A DNA stretch of 41,367 nucleotides from an uncultured Prevotellaceae bacterium (GTDB lineage: Bacteria > Bacteroidota > Bacteroidia > Bacteroidales > Bacteroidaceae): NCBI GenBank assembly GCA_902786665.1, contig CADADN010000033.1, forward strand, positions 1 to 41,367, read 5' to 3'. Below are positions 1-8,756 of the stretch, in pieces; position 1 is the stretch's first letter, and every line of letters begins with the position of its first letter. A program made the position numbers and the translations under genes. Below the pieces are notes generated by a model. The model saw nothing but the letters and a program-made list of their open reading frames with translations. It searched no databases and was not told the origin of the DNA.

Positions 1-1
1 C

Positions 2-181
2 CATGAAAAAATCAGAATTGCCGAAGTGCGAGAATACGAATATTCCAACGTTAGGAAAGAGATAGAGCAACTGGTTTCCATCGCCGACACTTTCAACGAT
101 ATGCAGATAGTGGCGAAGATGAAGGAGATAGTGCCGGAATACAAATCCAACAATTCCATCTATCAGAAACTGGATAAATAA
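2..181 (+). CDS. Partial CapD/FlaA1-type nucleoside-diphosphate-sugar epimerase/dehydratase, C-terminus
   Basis: An open frame enters from the left edge and stops at TAA 179-181, leaving 59 residues. The peptide reads ...EYEYSNVRKEIEQLV, then KMKEIVPEYKSNNSIYQKLDK at the end. This matches the C-terminal tail of the Bacteroidetes membrane-linked CapD/WbpM-like UDP-sugar 4,6-dehydratases, which typically end in a KEIVPEF.SNNS..E.LD pattern. Those enzymes make UDP-4-keto-6-deoxy-HexNAc at the inner membrane for O-antigen, capsule or glycoprotein glycans. Only the tail is present, so the catalytic part cannot be checked. The next gene starts 25 bp downstream on the same strand, so this is probably the upstream member of a plus-strand glycan operon ending at 1903. 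The assignment rests on remembered tail similarity. Confidence 0.6.
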   Translation, partial: HEKIRIAEVREYEYSNVRKEIEQLVSIADTFNDMQIVAKMKEIVPEYKSNNSIYQKLDK

Positions 182-206
182 GATACTATCGGGAAATTAT
201 CAGATT

Positions 207-773
207 ATGAGGATGTTTTTCGTCAAATTATCTTATGCGTTATGCTCTCCTTTGGTTTGGCTATATATGTGGTTGGCCAAAATAGGATTCAGGCCATGTG
301 TCTATTTTTGTGGTTTTCCTATAATAAGTAAAAAAAAAGGGTCGATTTTCAAAATCGGTGAAAGTTGCCGTTTTGTCTCTACCTCTATTGGCAACTTAAT
401 AGGAGTCAATCATAGATGTGTGATGAGTACGCTTACTCCTGACAGCAAATTAATTATTGGAGAGCGTTGCGGCTTTTCCGGTGTTTCCATTTGGTGTTTC
501 AAATCTATAACGATAGGCAATGATGTAAGGGTGGGGGCTAATTGCTTTATTTTGGATGGCGATGGACATCAAGATGACCTCCGTTCAGGCCAAAATGCAC
601 CGGTGGTGATTGGCGACCATGTTTGGCTCGGAGCCAATGTAACTGTACTGAAAGGAGTTACCATAGGTGAGAATTCATTGATTGGAATGGGAAGTGTGGT
701 TACCAAAGACATTCCGGCCAATGTGGTGGCAGCAGGAAATCCTTGTAGGGTAATAAGGGAAATACGGAAATGA
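207..773 (+). CDS. Hexapeptide-repeat acyltransferase (WbbJ/maltose-acetyltransferase-like)
   Basis: This 188-residue protein has a short hydrophobic N-terminus (about residues 8-35) and then a left-handed beta-helix built of isoleucine-rich hexapeptides, for example ITIGNDVRVGANCFI and VVIGDHVWLGANVTV. The likely catalytic histidine lies in the DGDGH segment near residue 123, and the tail AAGNPCRVIREI is the usual end of the LbH/MAT family. Such enzymes move an acetyl group from acetyl-CoA to a sugar hydroxyl in the cytoplasm. The gene overlaps the following glycosyltransferase by ATGA (770-773), which implies translational coupling, so it probably O-acetylates a sugar of the same glycan. 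The acceptor cannot be read from the sequence. The hydrophobic N-terminus may tether it to the membrane. Confidence 0.85.
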   Translation: MRMFFVKLSYALCSPLVWLYMWLAKIGFRPCVYFCGFPIISKKKGSIFKIGESCRFVSTSIGNLIGVNHRCVMSTLTPDSKLIIGERCGFSGVSIWCFKSITIGNDVRVGANCFILDGDGHQDDLRSGQNAPVVIGDHVWLGANVTVLKGVTIGENSLIGMGSVVTKDIPANVVAAGNPCRVIREIRK

Positions 774-1903
774 AAATTGTTTTTGTTGGTTTGGGAGGCG
801 TGCCCTTTTCCAATCGTGCCATTGATGTAAGACAAAAGGCTTTTGCAGATTTGTTTGTGTCTTTAGGCTATGAGGTTGACATTGTCAATCGTTTTTCCTC
901 CATCAAAAACAAGAACGAGAAAACTCCGTACAAGATATTTGAGCCTTTTAAGAAAAAAGTGTGTAAGAGACGGATTTCTTTTATTTTTTTCTACATCCTT
1001 GCACTTTTAGGCGAGCCTTTTCTTCTTTTTAAATCTTCAATGCGTAAACATATCGATGTGCTTTTTGTCAGTTCCGCACATTTTGTAGATATGCTTGTCT
1101 ATAAGATAATCTCAATATTCATCGGAGCAAAGATTGTCTATCAGTATTGCGAAGAACGTAAGGCAATGGGAGGCGGTCTTTACCATAAAATCAATGGGCA
1201 TTTGGTCCATCGTTATGCACCGAAATTATGGGATGGAGCCATTTGCATCAGCCATTATTTGAAAGACAATTGCTTGAAAAGGAACAATTCACTCAAGACT
1301 TTGTTGGTGTATCCCATTTGTGATTTTGATGAGATTGATGCTTTAGGCCACTTCGAAGTCGAAGAAAAGGATTATGTCCTGTTTTGCGGCTCCTTGGGCT
1401 ATATGGAGATTATCAAATTCATCATCAATTCTTACCGCAAGTCTTCCATAAATAAGACGTTGAAGTTGCTGATGGTGCTTGGTGGCGACAAGCAATCTTT
1501 TGAAAGAATGAAATTGGATTATCCTGATGTTGTTTTCAAGCAAAACCTATCGTATGATAGATTGATTGCCTATTTTCGGAATGCCAAGGCCTTGTTGATT
1601 CCGATGCGCAACAACATCAGGGACATTGCAAGATATCCTAATAAGATATGTGAATATTCAGCTTCCAAAGGACTTATCGTAACAACAGATTACGGAGAAA
1701 TACCATACACGTTTGAAGATGGCGTCAACGCCTTGGTGGCAGACCGTTATACAATTGATTGTTACGCAAAAAAGCTGGATGAGATACTTACGTCGCCGTC
1801 TTTGGATTCAATCAAGGAAAAATGTTATGAGACGGGTAAGTATTATTTTAATGTTTCTGCTTATACAAATAAGATCAAAGATTTTATAAGCCAGATTGCA
1901 TAG
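770..1903 (+). CDS. Family 4 (group 1) glycosyltransferase
   Basis: This 377-residue protein has a GT-B layout. The N-terminal domain opens with MKIVFVGLGGVPFSNRAIDV, a glycine-rich loop with a donor-region look. The C-terminal domain carries the weakly conserved PNKICEYSASKGLIVTTDYG segment (about residues 290-310), which corresponds to the GT4 nucleotide-sugar site with a PxKxxEYxAxG pattern. There is no signal peptide, and it is likely a cytoplasmic-face enzyme. The start is fixed by the ATGA overlap with the acyltransferase. It is the last gene of the plus-strand unit and faces the leftward operon with a gap of only 28 bp. Donor and acceptor sugars are unknown. Confidence 0.85.
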   Translation: MKIVFVGLGGVPFSNRAIDVRQKAFADLFVSLGYEVDIVNRFSSIKNKNEKTPYKIFEPFKKKVCKRRISFIFFYILALLGEPFLLFKSSMRKHIDVLFVSSAHFVDMLVYKIISIFIGAKIVYQYCEERKAMGGGLYHKINGHLVHRYAPKLWDGAICISHYLKDNCLKRNNSLKTLLVYPICDFDEIDALGHFEVEEKDYVLFCGSLGYMEIIKFIINSYRKSSINKTLKLLMVLGGDKQSFERMKLDYPDVVFKQNLSYDRLIAYFRNAKALLIPMRNNIRDIARYPNKICEYSASKGLIVTTDYGEIPYTFEDGVNALVADRYTIDCYAKKLDEILTSPSLDSIKEKCYETGKYYFNVSAYTNKIKDFISQIA

Positions 1904-1931
1904 GCTTTTATGAAGGAATCAATTTGAGAAG

Positions 1932-3044
1932 TCACTTTCGTCTTAGGTTCTTCTTGACAGAACCTAAAAGCAATTTGGGCATGTACCTGGTGAAGAATGC
2001 AATATTGTCAGCGGGGGTGAGCATCATGTATTTGGCATACCTTGAGAGCAACATCTTCCCTGTATGCCACGACCGCTTGACGCTTGTCTTTTTCTCAAGA
2101 TGCTCACGCTCGTACTTGCCCCAGTTTCCATGCAAAATGATGTCATCCAGTATTTTCTTCCCCCACTTTCTTTCACTTTCCCCTATGCTTACTGGCATTT
2201 TCTTCTCGTCAAGTCCGAGTTTCTCAACAAAGATGTAGCCAAAAGCGGCAAAAGCCTTTCTGTAGCCTATGGTGTCAAGCATTTTCAGCAAAAGGTCGGT
2301 GTCAATACTGTTATGTAACTTGTCCAACAATATTGTGACATCACACAATTGTCTTAATGCTACTCCTTCTTTCCTCAAATGGTGATAAAGATGGATAAAG
2401 GTGTAGAACACATTCAAGGTGGGCTGCAAGACAGGGACATTGGTGCCTCCTATGCTTACCGTTGTTCTGGTGGAGGTGTCGTCCACCAACTGGTCTAAAA
2501 ACCGTTGATGCCGTGGAAGCGAGAAAAGCGCCAGTTTGAAATGCATCTCAAAGGTGTTATTGTTGTATTTGAAAGGCAGGTGTCTTGGCTGTTCCTCCTT
2601 CTTCTTTGGAATGATTTCTATGCCCCAATCCTCTTGTATGACCTTCATGACTTTATCCATGTCCTTTTCAGAGACATAGAAGTCGATGTCGCCCGGGACT
2701 CTGAGTCTCGGTTTTGGATACAGTGCCGCCAGGGTCTGTCCCTTCACCACGACATGGGGGATACGATGCTCTTCAAGCAGTTTTGTGAGACTTGCCACAT
2801 TGTCTTCCAAGTGCTTGTTTTCCTTTTCCAAGGCATTTTGCAACTTGAGCAGATTGATGACACATTTTTTTTGCAATTCCATGTCGTTGGTTCTCAAGCA
2901 GTCGGTGACAAGTCCCACCACGCATTGCTGCTCAGCATATAGCATCACCTCTTTGTATTGCCATCCCGCCATGGCGAAATGCGGATGTGGTTTCTGCCAC
3001 AGTGCGGAGCGCAGTAAACCAAATATGAAATCACTTTTTGTCAT
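1932..3044 (-). CDS. Predicted nucleotidyltransferase family protein (PF14907-like)
   Basis: This 370-residue protein has the fingerprint of the uncharacterised nucleotidyltransferase family PF14907. VVVKGQTLAALYP is followed by PGDIDFYVSEKDMDK near residues 100-130, where the D-I-D pair would bind metal. HMHFK-like helices and a histidine-rich stretch (FIHLYHHLRKEG, about residue 220) follow. Family members recur in exopolysaccharide and sugar-peptide loci, but their substrates are not established. It is the most distal gene of the leftward operon, 86 bp after the upstream ATP-grasp gene. One option is nucleotidyl transfer to a polymer or carrier intermediate; this is a guess. The gene shows no truncation. 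Confidence 0.7.
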   Translation of the reverse strand: MTKSDFIFGLLRSALWQKPHPHFAMAGWQYKEVMLYAEQQCVVGLVTDCLRTNDMELQKKCVINLLKLQNALEKENKHLEDNVASLTKLLEEHRIPHVVVKGQTLAALYPKPRLRVPGDIDFYVSEKDMDKVMKVIQEDWGIEIIPKKKEEQPRHLPFKYNNNTFEMHFKLALFSLPRHQRFLDQLVDDTSTRTTVSIGGTNVPVLQPTLNVFYTFIHLYHHLRKEGVALRQLCDVTILLDKLHNSIDTDLLLKMLDTIGYRKAFAAFGYIFVEKLGLDEKKMPVSIGESERKWGKKILDDIILHGNWGKYEREHLEKKTSVKRSWHTGKMLLSRYAKYMMLTPADNIAFFTRYMPKLLLGSVKKNLRRK

Positions 3045-3130
3045 AGTGTTCGAATTGTCTGAAACAATATATGCTTTTTGGCATGTTGGGTGTTAATGGC
3101 TATAACAGAATGAGGGGTGTGCATGGTCGT

Positions 3131-4168
3131 TTATGGTGCCATGTTCTTGATGATTTCAGCGGGAGCGTTCAGTGGTTCTTCGTGCCATACGCAGTCTCTG
3201 TCGAAATAACCATTTGAAGCCATCACTGCCGCATGGGCGAAACCATAACTCATCTCGATGATTTTCCCTTCTCCTGTATCCTTGTTCACAACATAGTCAT
3301 ATCCTATGCATTGCATTCCTAGCTTGTCTGTGGTCTCAAAAGCACTTCGAATGATTTCAGGTGTGAAATATTTCTTGTCGAAATAGACCTCTCCGCTTCC
3401 GGAAGCACGAAAGTCATGGCTGCGAACGGGACGAATCAAGCCACTGCATTTGTTCCCCACCACCACCACTTTCATGTCATACCCCTCATTGGGAATGAAC
3501 TCCTGTAAATAGACATATCCTTTCTCTCGGGGGAATTGTTTGGCTCCTTTCAATGTCCTCAAGAATTCAGGAATGCGATGAAACTTATTGATGAAATCTC
3601 CCCAATTGTGAGACGATCTTATATTGGATGAAGCCTTGTAAATCAGGCTTGGCGCGGCCTTGAATCCTTCTCCTTTCAACATCGTTCTGCCATAGGACAA
3701 CAAGTCTCTGCCTGTTTTAATCAACTTCACGTTATGGGAGCCGGAGCCAGTCCTGAGCTTCGCTACGATGGGAAAAGCTATTTTTCCACTGTTCACATCT
3801 TTTTCCAACGATGAGTAAGAATAATAAACTGAAGAATCAGGTATGGGAGCGCCAACAGCTTTCAGGGCATACATCTCAGCCACCTTGTCATCAAAATGCC
3901 AAGACTCGTTGAAATCGGGAAACACTTTCAGCCCCATCATCTTGGCGGTGTATAGAATGCTTCTGGCAAACGTCATTGCCCTAAGGTTGTATAGCCCGAA
4001 ATGCCATAAGACAGCATCAAAATTCTTCAGTATGTCAACGGCATTCTCCTCCCACAAATTCACATGATCATATTCAATGCCTTTTGCCTCGCAATAGTCC
4101 GTCCATGGCTTCACCCAACTGGTGGAATGCATTACAGAACCCTTGGTGTATACTATGGCTATTCTCAT
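3131..4168 (-). CDS. RimK-like ATP-grasp ligase
   Basis: This 345-residue protein has a RimK/GshB-type ATP-grasp layout. An N-terminal pre-ATP-grasp domain (MRIAIVYTKGSVMHS, about residues 1-100) is followed by the ATP-binding lysine strand FPIVAKLRTGSGSHNVKLI near 130-150 with its glycine-serine loop. The metal-binding C-terminal strand is GYDYVVNKDTGEGKIIEMS near residues 290-310. ATP-grasp enzymes join a carboxylate to an amine or thiol through an acyl-phosphate. It sits 20 bp after the CapA-like gene and before the PF14907-like gene, so the three look like one functional group. A plausible role is attaching an amino acid to a uronic acid or nonulosonate carboxyl of the glycan. That role is inferred from context only. 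Confidence 0.75.
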   Translation of the reverse strand: MRIAIVYTKGSVMHSTSWVKPWTDYCEAKGIEYDHVNLWEENAVDILKNFDAVLWHFGLYNLRAMTFARSILYTAKMMGLKVFPDFNESWHFDDKVAEMYALKAVGAPIPDSSVYYSYSSLEKDVNSGKIAFPIVAKLRTGSGSHNVKLIKTGRDLLSYGRTMLKGEGFKAAPSLIYKASSNIRSSHNWGDFINKFHRIPEFLRTLKGAKQFPREKGYVYLQEFIPNEGYDMKVVVVGNKCSGLIRPVRSHDFRASGSGEVYFDKKYFTPEIIRSAFETTDKLGMQCIGYDYVVNKDTGEGKIIEMSYGFAHAAVMASNGYFDRDCVWHEEPLNAPAEIIKNMAP

Positions 4169-4188
4169 GGATATGATTCAAGAATCTT

Positions 4189-5259
4189 TTACAAGTATCT
4201 CCGCACGTTGGTATCGTATGCTTTGGCGTTGTTCTTTACGTTGATGATCAATCTGAAATAGTTCAAGTTCAATCTTTTCAGAAACCATGACAAGTCACGC
4301 ATTTTCTTCCGTTTTTGAACGTAAGCATGAAGTAATTGCCTTCGCATACCGATGTACTCGTCTTTAGGCATGGAGAGAGCTGCCGAGTAGTTTTCAAATT
4401 TTGTTGAGAGGTCTTTCCTGATTTCCATCTTTTCCTCTCCCATGTAAACCGGAATGGTCTCGTATTTCTTGATGGTGTTCCCCTCGAACTCCAACAATGC
4501 AATCATGCCTGTCTTGTTGTTGTCACTCATTTTTACCAATGGCTTATCCGACTTACTGGTATAGACATCATCGAAACAAAAATTCCCCAAGCTGTAGAAG
4601 ATGTAGGAATTGTTGCACCTTTCCATTCCTTGCACGACATGGGGGTGGTGACCATGAAAGACATAGTCAAAATGGCTGGCCCATTTCCTTGCCATGCTGA
4701 TGGTGTCATGATTGGGATAGTTCACATGTTCCTGGCCTGTATGGATGCTGACAATGTTGAAATAACCTTTTTCCTTGTTTTCCCTCATCTGCCTTTCCAC
4801 CTCCTCCACATTTAAGATGTTGACACCGTCTTCTCCCATTCCCAATGGGTTGGTGGAGTAACAGCAAAAACCTGAAACGGCAACCTTTGTAGATGCATCT
4901 TCGAGAAACAATTTCTTTCCCTTGATGCCGAAATAGGATAAACCGTTGTCTTGGAGATGCTTGCAAGTCAGTTCCAACGCTTCACGCCCATAGTCGAAAG
5001 TGTGGTTGTTGGCCAGCCCTATGGCCGAGACATGCAAAGACTTCAGCACTTCTATGTTAGGCAGCGTGCAACAGATGTGTGCCGACTTGGCGCCATGCTT
5101 CTTTTGTTTGTCCACAAAAGGTGTCTCCAGATTGCCAATCACATGGTCCATTCCTGCCAGCAACCTTGCCACATCGGCAAAATAGTTGTCAAGATGAGGG
5201 TTGTTCTCCACGCCGAACCTGCCATATAGGGCGATGTCACCCAGCAACGCTATTTTCAT
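4189..5259 (-). CDS. CapA-like metallophosphoesterase (PF09587 family)
   Basis: This 356-residue protein shows the CapA/calcineurin-like metal-ligand series in order: LLGDIALYG at the N-terminus, GNLETPF (about 41), GLANNHTFDYG (about 80), HTGQEH (about 175), HGHHPHVVQG (about 200) and YSLGNFCFDD (about 220). CapA proteins are best known from poly-gamma-glutamate capsule systems and recur in polysaccharide loci beside ATP-grasp ligases. There is no obvious signal peptide, so it is likely cytoplasmic. It starts 72 bp from the upstream ATP-grasp gene and ends 20 bp before the next. The pairing with ATP-grasp ligases on both sides suggests handling of phosphorylated or amide-linked intermediates. 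The substrate is unknown. Confidence 0.85.
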   Translation of the reverse strand: MKIALLGDIALYGRFGVENNPHLDNYFADVARLLAGMDHVIGNLETPFVDKQKKHGAKSAHICCTLPNIEVLKSLHVSAIGLANNHTFDYGREALELTCKHLQDNGLSYFGIKGKKLFLEDASTKVAVSGFCCYSTNPLGMGEDGVNILNVEEVERQMRENKEKGYFNIVSIHTGQEHVNYPNHDTISMARKWASHFDYVFHGHHPHVVQGMERCNNSYIFYSLGNFCFDDVYTSKSDKPLVKMSDNNKTGMIALLEFEGNTIKKYETIPVYMGEEKMEIRKDLSTKFENYSAALSMPKDEYIGMRRQLLHAYVQKRKKMRDLSWFLKRLNLNYFRLIINVKNNAKAYDTNVRRYL

Positions 5260-5331
5260 GAAAATTCTCCTTACATATGAAGCAAGTAGTTTTGAATAAT
5301 ATTTATTTAGACAGGTGGTTTGGAATATGGT

Positions 5332-6471
5332 TTATAATCTGAAATATCCTGGAATGTATTTTTTTTGATTTGCTTTGTCTTTAAGGAATTCTAAAAGGTC
5401 ATTTGTATACTTGCCTCCATAAGGTCCATTTGCGTATTGATATAACATTGTACCTGGCCAATGTATGTTATATTCTATGAAAACAGGTTTCCCGTTAACA
5501 TCTATGGCAACATCCCAACCAACCAAGCCAAAAGGAAACAATTGGCTGTGGGCTGATTTTACTTGGCTGATAATATCGTCATAGGATATAAGTTCCTTAT
5601 CTTTAAGATTTTTAGGAGCATCGATTTGCCCATCCAAGTTTGCATATCTGTCATTTACTAATCCATCTTCATTTATCCCGCAAACATTTACGATTTCTTT
5701 CCCTTTCACAAAAGAGACATCAGTGAAAGCTCCTTCAATACCATATCTTACGCTTATGGAAAGAATTTTGATTTCACCATGGTATTTGAAAGATATCACT
5801 CTTAAAATATTAACCGACGACTCATTGAATTGATTGAAGAAAGGATGTTGGTGGACTTTTTCTTGTAGTACAAAATCACTTGGCCTGCTTTCCAATATGA
5901 TTTTTAAATCGTTGGGTGACTTTAGAGAAATTAGTTGCACCCCTTTGCCAAAAGAACCATTTTTGGTTTTCTTTAATACGAGTTCTTTTTCATTCTTATC
6001 AGATGCCTCTTCGTAGATTTTTTTGCATAACTTTTCCAATTCGGATGATGGATAATAATTCCATTCTCCATCAAAAAAGTCTCCTTTGTAAAAATGGCAA
6101 TAAACTTTCGGGAAAGAAACAGATGAAACCAATTGGTCGTAAAGGTTTTTATCATCCCATCCTTCTATCGATTTTGCATCATTGTAATAGGAATATAATA
6201 CTCCACCAACGAAAGGGTCTGGTATGAATCTGGGATCATATATTCCTGTTGTTCCATAATACATTTCAAACCAAGAATAGTCCGGGAATTTCACACCATA
6301 AGTTTTCCAAAAATTGTCTATTTCTTCCTTTTGATTGGAAGATAACTGAGGCTGAGGGTTGTTCTTTAAAAATTTCTTTGCCAGTCTATATCTTTTTCTG
6401 ATGATAAACTCACGGCTAATATAATTGACAAACAATTCCTCTTTGCTTTTCAATTTTGTTAGTTTACTCAT
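5332..6471 (-). CDS. Sugar-transfer-associated ATP-grasp protein (PF14397-like)
   Basis: This 379-residue protein has a helical N-terminal half and an ATP-grasp C-terminal half. The glycine-rich ATP loop is VLKKTKNGSFGKGVQLI (about 168-185). The sequence SVNILRVISF (about 224) and the metal strand WDVAIDVNGKPVFIEYNIHWPG (positions about 315-336, residues D, E and N as ligands) match the sugar-transfer-associated ATP-grasp group. These proteins often lie in glycan loci; the chemistry is presumed ligation of a carboxylate to an amine. The gene is distinctly AT-rich compared with the legionaminate genes, which suggests separate acquisition. It follows a gap of about 400 bp that has no gene, so it may begin a separately acquired block. 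Confidence 0.75.
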   Translation of the reverse strand: MSKLTKLKSKEELFVNYISREFIIRKRYRLAKKFLKNNPQPQLSSNQKEEIDNFWKTYGVKFPDYSWFEMYYGTTGIYDPRFIPDPFVGGVLYSYYNDAKSIEGWDDKNLYDQLVSSVSFPKVYCHFYKGDFFDGEWNYYPSSELEKLCKKIYEEASDKNEKELVLKKTKNGSFGKGVQLISLKSPNDLKIILESRPSDFVLQEKVHQHPFFNQFNESSVNILRVISFKYHGEIKILSISVRYGIEGAFTDVSFVKGKEIVNVCGINEDGLVNDRYANLDGQIDAPKNLKDKELISYDDIISQVKSAHSQLFPFGLVGWDVAIDVNGKPVFIEYNIHWPGTMLYQYANGPYGGKYTNDLLEFLKDKANQKKYIPGYFRL

Positions 6472-6869
6472 ATGTAGATGTTTATTTGTTTGTGCTTTAA
6501 TAATTCATCTCTTTAATGGAAATGATAAATTATATGAAGTTTATAGATAATCTTCTATACGTTTTTGATAGTGATTATAGTTTCGCACTTTTGATGTCAG
6601 TGAGCATGACGGTTATGCCGTTAAGTGATGCTAGTTCTATAATATCTTGAGATTTCGAATGATATGCAAGAAGTCTATAGTGGGACAATTAATTAGGAAC
6701 GACACTTTTCGGCAAATGTGCACAATAAATACTATTATTATAATAAGAGGTGAAAGAGAATCCTCTTTAGAAGGATATAAAGTGTCAGTAGAATATATTG
6801 CTGATTTTTCAACTATTATGAAATATACCAAGGTGTTATACCTTTTTGAAAAAGGATTGGATATATTAC
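6472..6869 (-). other. AT-rich gene-free gap with a possible decayed coding fragment
   Basis: This 398 bp stretch between the PtmE-like gene and the ATP-grasp gene holds no convincing intact gene. On the minus strand a 38-codon open stretch (6575-6688) ends in protein-like sequence (QDIIELASLNGITVMLTDIKSAKL, residues 14-37, then TAA) but is closed by a stop just upstream. It may be the C-terminal remnant of a lost gene. No TAnnTTTG promoter core was found on the minus strand and no U-tract hairpin was seen. Other short open frames here overlap neighbours and look spurious. This is the only large gap within the leftward operon. Confidence 0.4.
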
Positions 6870-7916
6870 TTAGAATCTGATATGTTTCACCAGGTCTTTG
6901 GCTTTTTGGTATTCTTGTGGATTCCCGATATCTATCCATGTGCCGTTGAGTGGATAGCGTATGACTTTTTTGCCCTCTTTGATTAACTTTTCCACAAGGT
7001 CGGTGGCGTTGAAGAATTCCCCTTCGGGAATCTCATCAAGTACGCGACGTCTCACAAGATAGATGCCAGCGTTGGCATAGTGGTTGTATGTGGGTTTTTC
7101 GAGAAGCCCCTTGATGCGCCGTCCTTCGAGGTCGAGTATACCGTATGGGATGGAGATGTTGTAAGGAACTGCAGCCACCGACATGTCCGCTTCGTTCTTA
7201 GTGAAGTGCAAGTAGAAATCTTCGAAATCGATGTTGGTGAACAAGTCGGAGTTCATTACCAAAATGGTGTCGTTGTGGAAGCGTTCTATAAATTTCACAG
7301 AGCCAATGGTGCCGAGGTATTTGGGCTCTCTCACGGTTTGCACCTTCACCCCTTTTCTTGGTGAAAGGTAATGCTCTTCTATCTGTTCTCTCAGATAGTT
7401 GACGGTCACGAAGATATGGAAGACACCGTATGAGATGAGGTTGTCCACGTTGTAGTCGATGATGGCCTTGTCGCCTACAGGTAGCAGCGGCTTGGGGGTT
7501 TTTTCTGTCAGAGGGCGCAGTCGCTCCCCCTTTCCTCCGGCCATCAGAACAGCATCTACTGGAAGTCGAGTTTTGAATCTGTGTAAGTCGATGACATCGA
7601 TAATTCTTCTATCCTTGCCGAGGATGGGCACGAGTTTCATCTGCATCTCCTTCTGCCTCTGTATTTTCTCAACGTTTCCAGCATCCTCAATGGAAATGAA
7701 CCGGAAATTCCGATTCATCACTTTCTCCACCTTGTCTGTTACTGATGCTCCAGCCACCAATGCTCGTCGAGAATCACCGTCAGTGAGAGTGCCCACCATC
7801 TTTCCATAGCTGTCAACTACGAAAAGAACAAGCGGCCCGCTCCCGATGTCGTTGATTTTCCTCAAGGCAGCAATCAAGCTTTCGTCTGAGAGGATGATAT
7901 TTCGCTTGTCAACCAT
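6870..7916 (-). CDS. ptmE: CBS-domain sugar-1-phosphate nucleotidyltransferase (PtmE-like; GDP-glucosamine type)
   Basis: This 348-residue protein has an N-terminal CBS-pair region (residues about 1-120, LVVDSYGKMVGTLTDGDSRR pattern) and a C-terminal nucleotidyltransferase domain. The domain begins VLMAGGKGERLRPLTEKTPKP near residue 125, with the catalytic GxGxRLxPLT and KPLLPV motifs. This fusion is characteristic of Campylobacter PtmE, which makes GDP-glucosamine from glucosamine-1-phosphate for the GDP-linked legionaminic acid route. It sits at the end of the leg gene block, 65 bp after legF, which fits that role. The CBS pair may bind an adenine or cytidine nucleotide and regulate the enzyme; this is inferred. 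Nucleotide and sugar specificity cannot be fixed from sequence, and other hexose-1-phosphates are possible. Confidence 0.82.
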   Translation of the reverse strand: MVDKRNIILSDESLIAALRKINDIGSGPLVLFVVDSYGKMVGTLTDGDSRRALVAGASVTDKVEKVMNRNFRFISIEDAGNVEKIQRQKEMQMKLVPILGKDRRIIDVIDLHRFKTRLPVDAVLMAGGKGERLRPLTEKTPKPLLPVGDKAIIDYNVDNLISYGVFHIFVTVNYLREQIEEHYLSPRKGVKVQTVREPKYLGTIGSVKFIERFHNDTILVMNSDLFTNIDFEDFYLHFTKNEADMSVAAVPYNISIPYGILDLEGRRIKGLLEKPTYNHYANAGIYLVRRRVLDEIPEGEFFNATDLVEKLIKEGKKVIRYPLNGTWIDIGNPQEYQKAKDLVKHIRF

Positions 7917-7981
7917 AAATAATTACAAATGAAAGATAAAATCTTCGTAAAACTAAATGTCCCAAAGTTTCCCTATCATTT

Positions 7982-8755
7982 TCATTTCCAGGATAGTGCC
8001 TTGTTATGGATTTCACTGAACTTAGAAATGTTGTCATATAGGTACTTTGCAATTACTTGCATAAGTTCGTAGTCTTCTTCAGAGTCAATGTCGAGTATTC
8101 CTGTGTCGAACATGATGATTGCGTCACAGTTTGAATTGAAGAACGAGGAATGATCCTTTTCCTTTAATGCAGTAGGGGAGTAAGCATAGATAGACGCATT
8201 CATATCGTAGAATATGGGTGCCTCTTGTCTTGTGGTAAACTGTGAAGGTATTGCCTTTTTGAAAAAGCCGTTCTCTTCTTTTACCATGTTGAAATATGGA
8301 TTACGACGGGAGTGTGTCACAGAATACACCACGTCCACCTCGGGCCGCGCCAATTTCTTGTCGATGGCGTTCTGAATATCCGCAACCGTGCGCAGTGGCG
8401 ATGTGATGTCCAAGTCAACCACAACGTCGTAGGAGAAGTCAAATTGTTTTTCCGCACGTTCAAGACAATCGAGAATGACCGCCACCTTGGGAACTTTGTC
8501 GCCAGCCAGGTTTTCGTTGCGTCTCTGAATGGTGATTCCTTTGAAGCCCGAATTATTTGCCAAATGTATTAAGTCTTCACTATCGGTATTAACCACTACA
8601 TCTACATGGTCATCCTCTTTTATGCACTTTTCAACATACAAGTTGATTGCTGCCAGGGAATACCAAGCCAAGGGTATTCCAAGAAAATCACGGGCGTTTT
8701 TTCCTTTGACTCCCTTGGAGCCAGCGCGCCCACACAAAGTAAAAAGTATGTTCAT
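7982..8755 (-). CDS. legF: CMP-nonulosonic acid (legionaminate/neuraminate) cytidylyltransferase
   Basis: This 257-residue protein opens with FTLCGRAGSKGVKGKNARDF, the CTP-binding RxGSKGxxxKN signature of NeuA/LegF/PseF enzymes. The sequence VVNTDSEDLIHLA (about 52-65) and VDLDITSPLRTVADIQNAI (about 112-130) are further family signatures. The enzyme activates a nonulosonic acid with CTP to give the CMP-sugar used by glycosyltransferases. It follows the Gfo/Idh gene by a single base and lies within a leg gene block, so CMP-legionaminate is the most likely product. CMP-sialic acid or an epimer of legionaminate cannot be excluded, because these synthetases are not separated by simple motifs. Confidence 0.87.
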   Translation of the reverse strand: MNILFTLCGRAGSKGVKGKNARDFLGIPLAWYSLAAINLYVEKCIKEDDHVDVVVNTDSEDLIHLANNSGFKGITIQRRNENLAGDKVPKVAVILDCLERAEKQFDFSYDVVVDLDITSPLRTVADIQNAIDKKLARPEVDVVYSVTHSRRNPYFNMVKEENGFFKKAIPSQFTTRQEAPIFYDMNASIYAYSPTALKEKDHSSFFNSNCDAIIMFDTGILDIDSEEDYELMQVIAKYLYDNISKFSEIHNKALSWK

Positions 8756-8756
8756 G

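Noticed and set aside
6637-6939. Open frames in the AT-rich gap on both strands
   Set aside because: One starts within the PtmE-like gene in another frame, and both are low-complexity AT-rich sequence.
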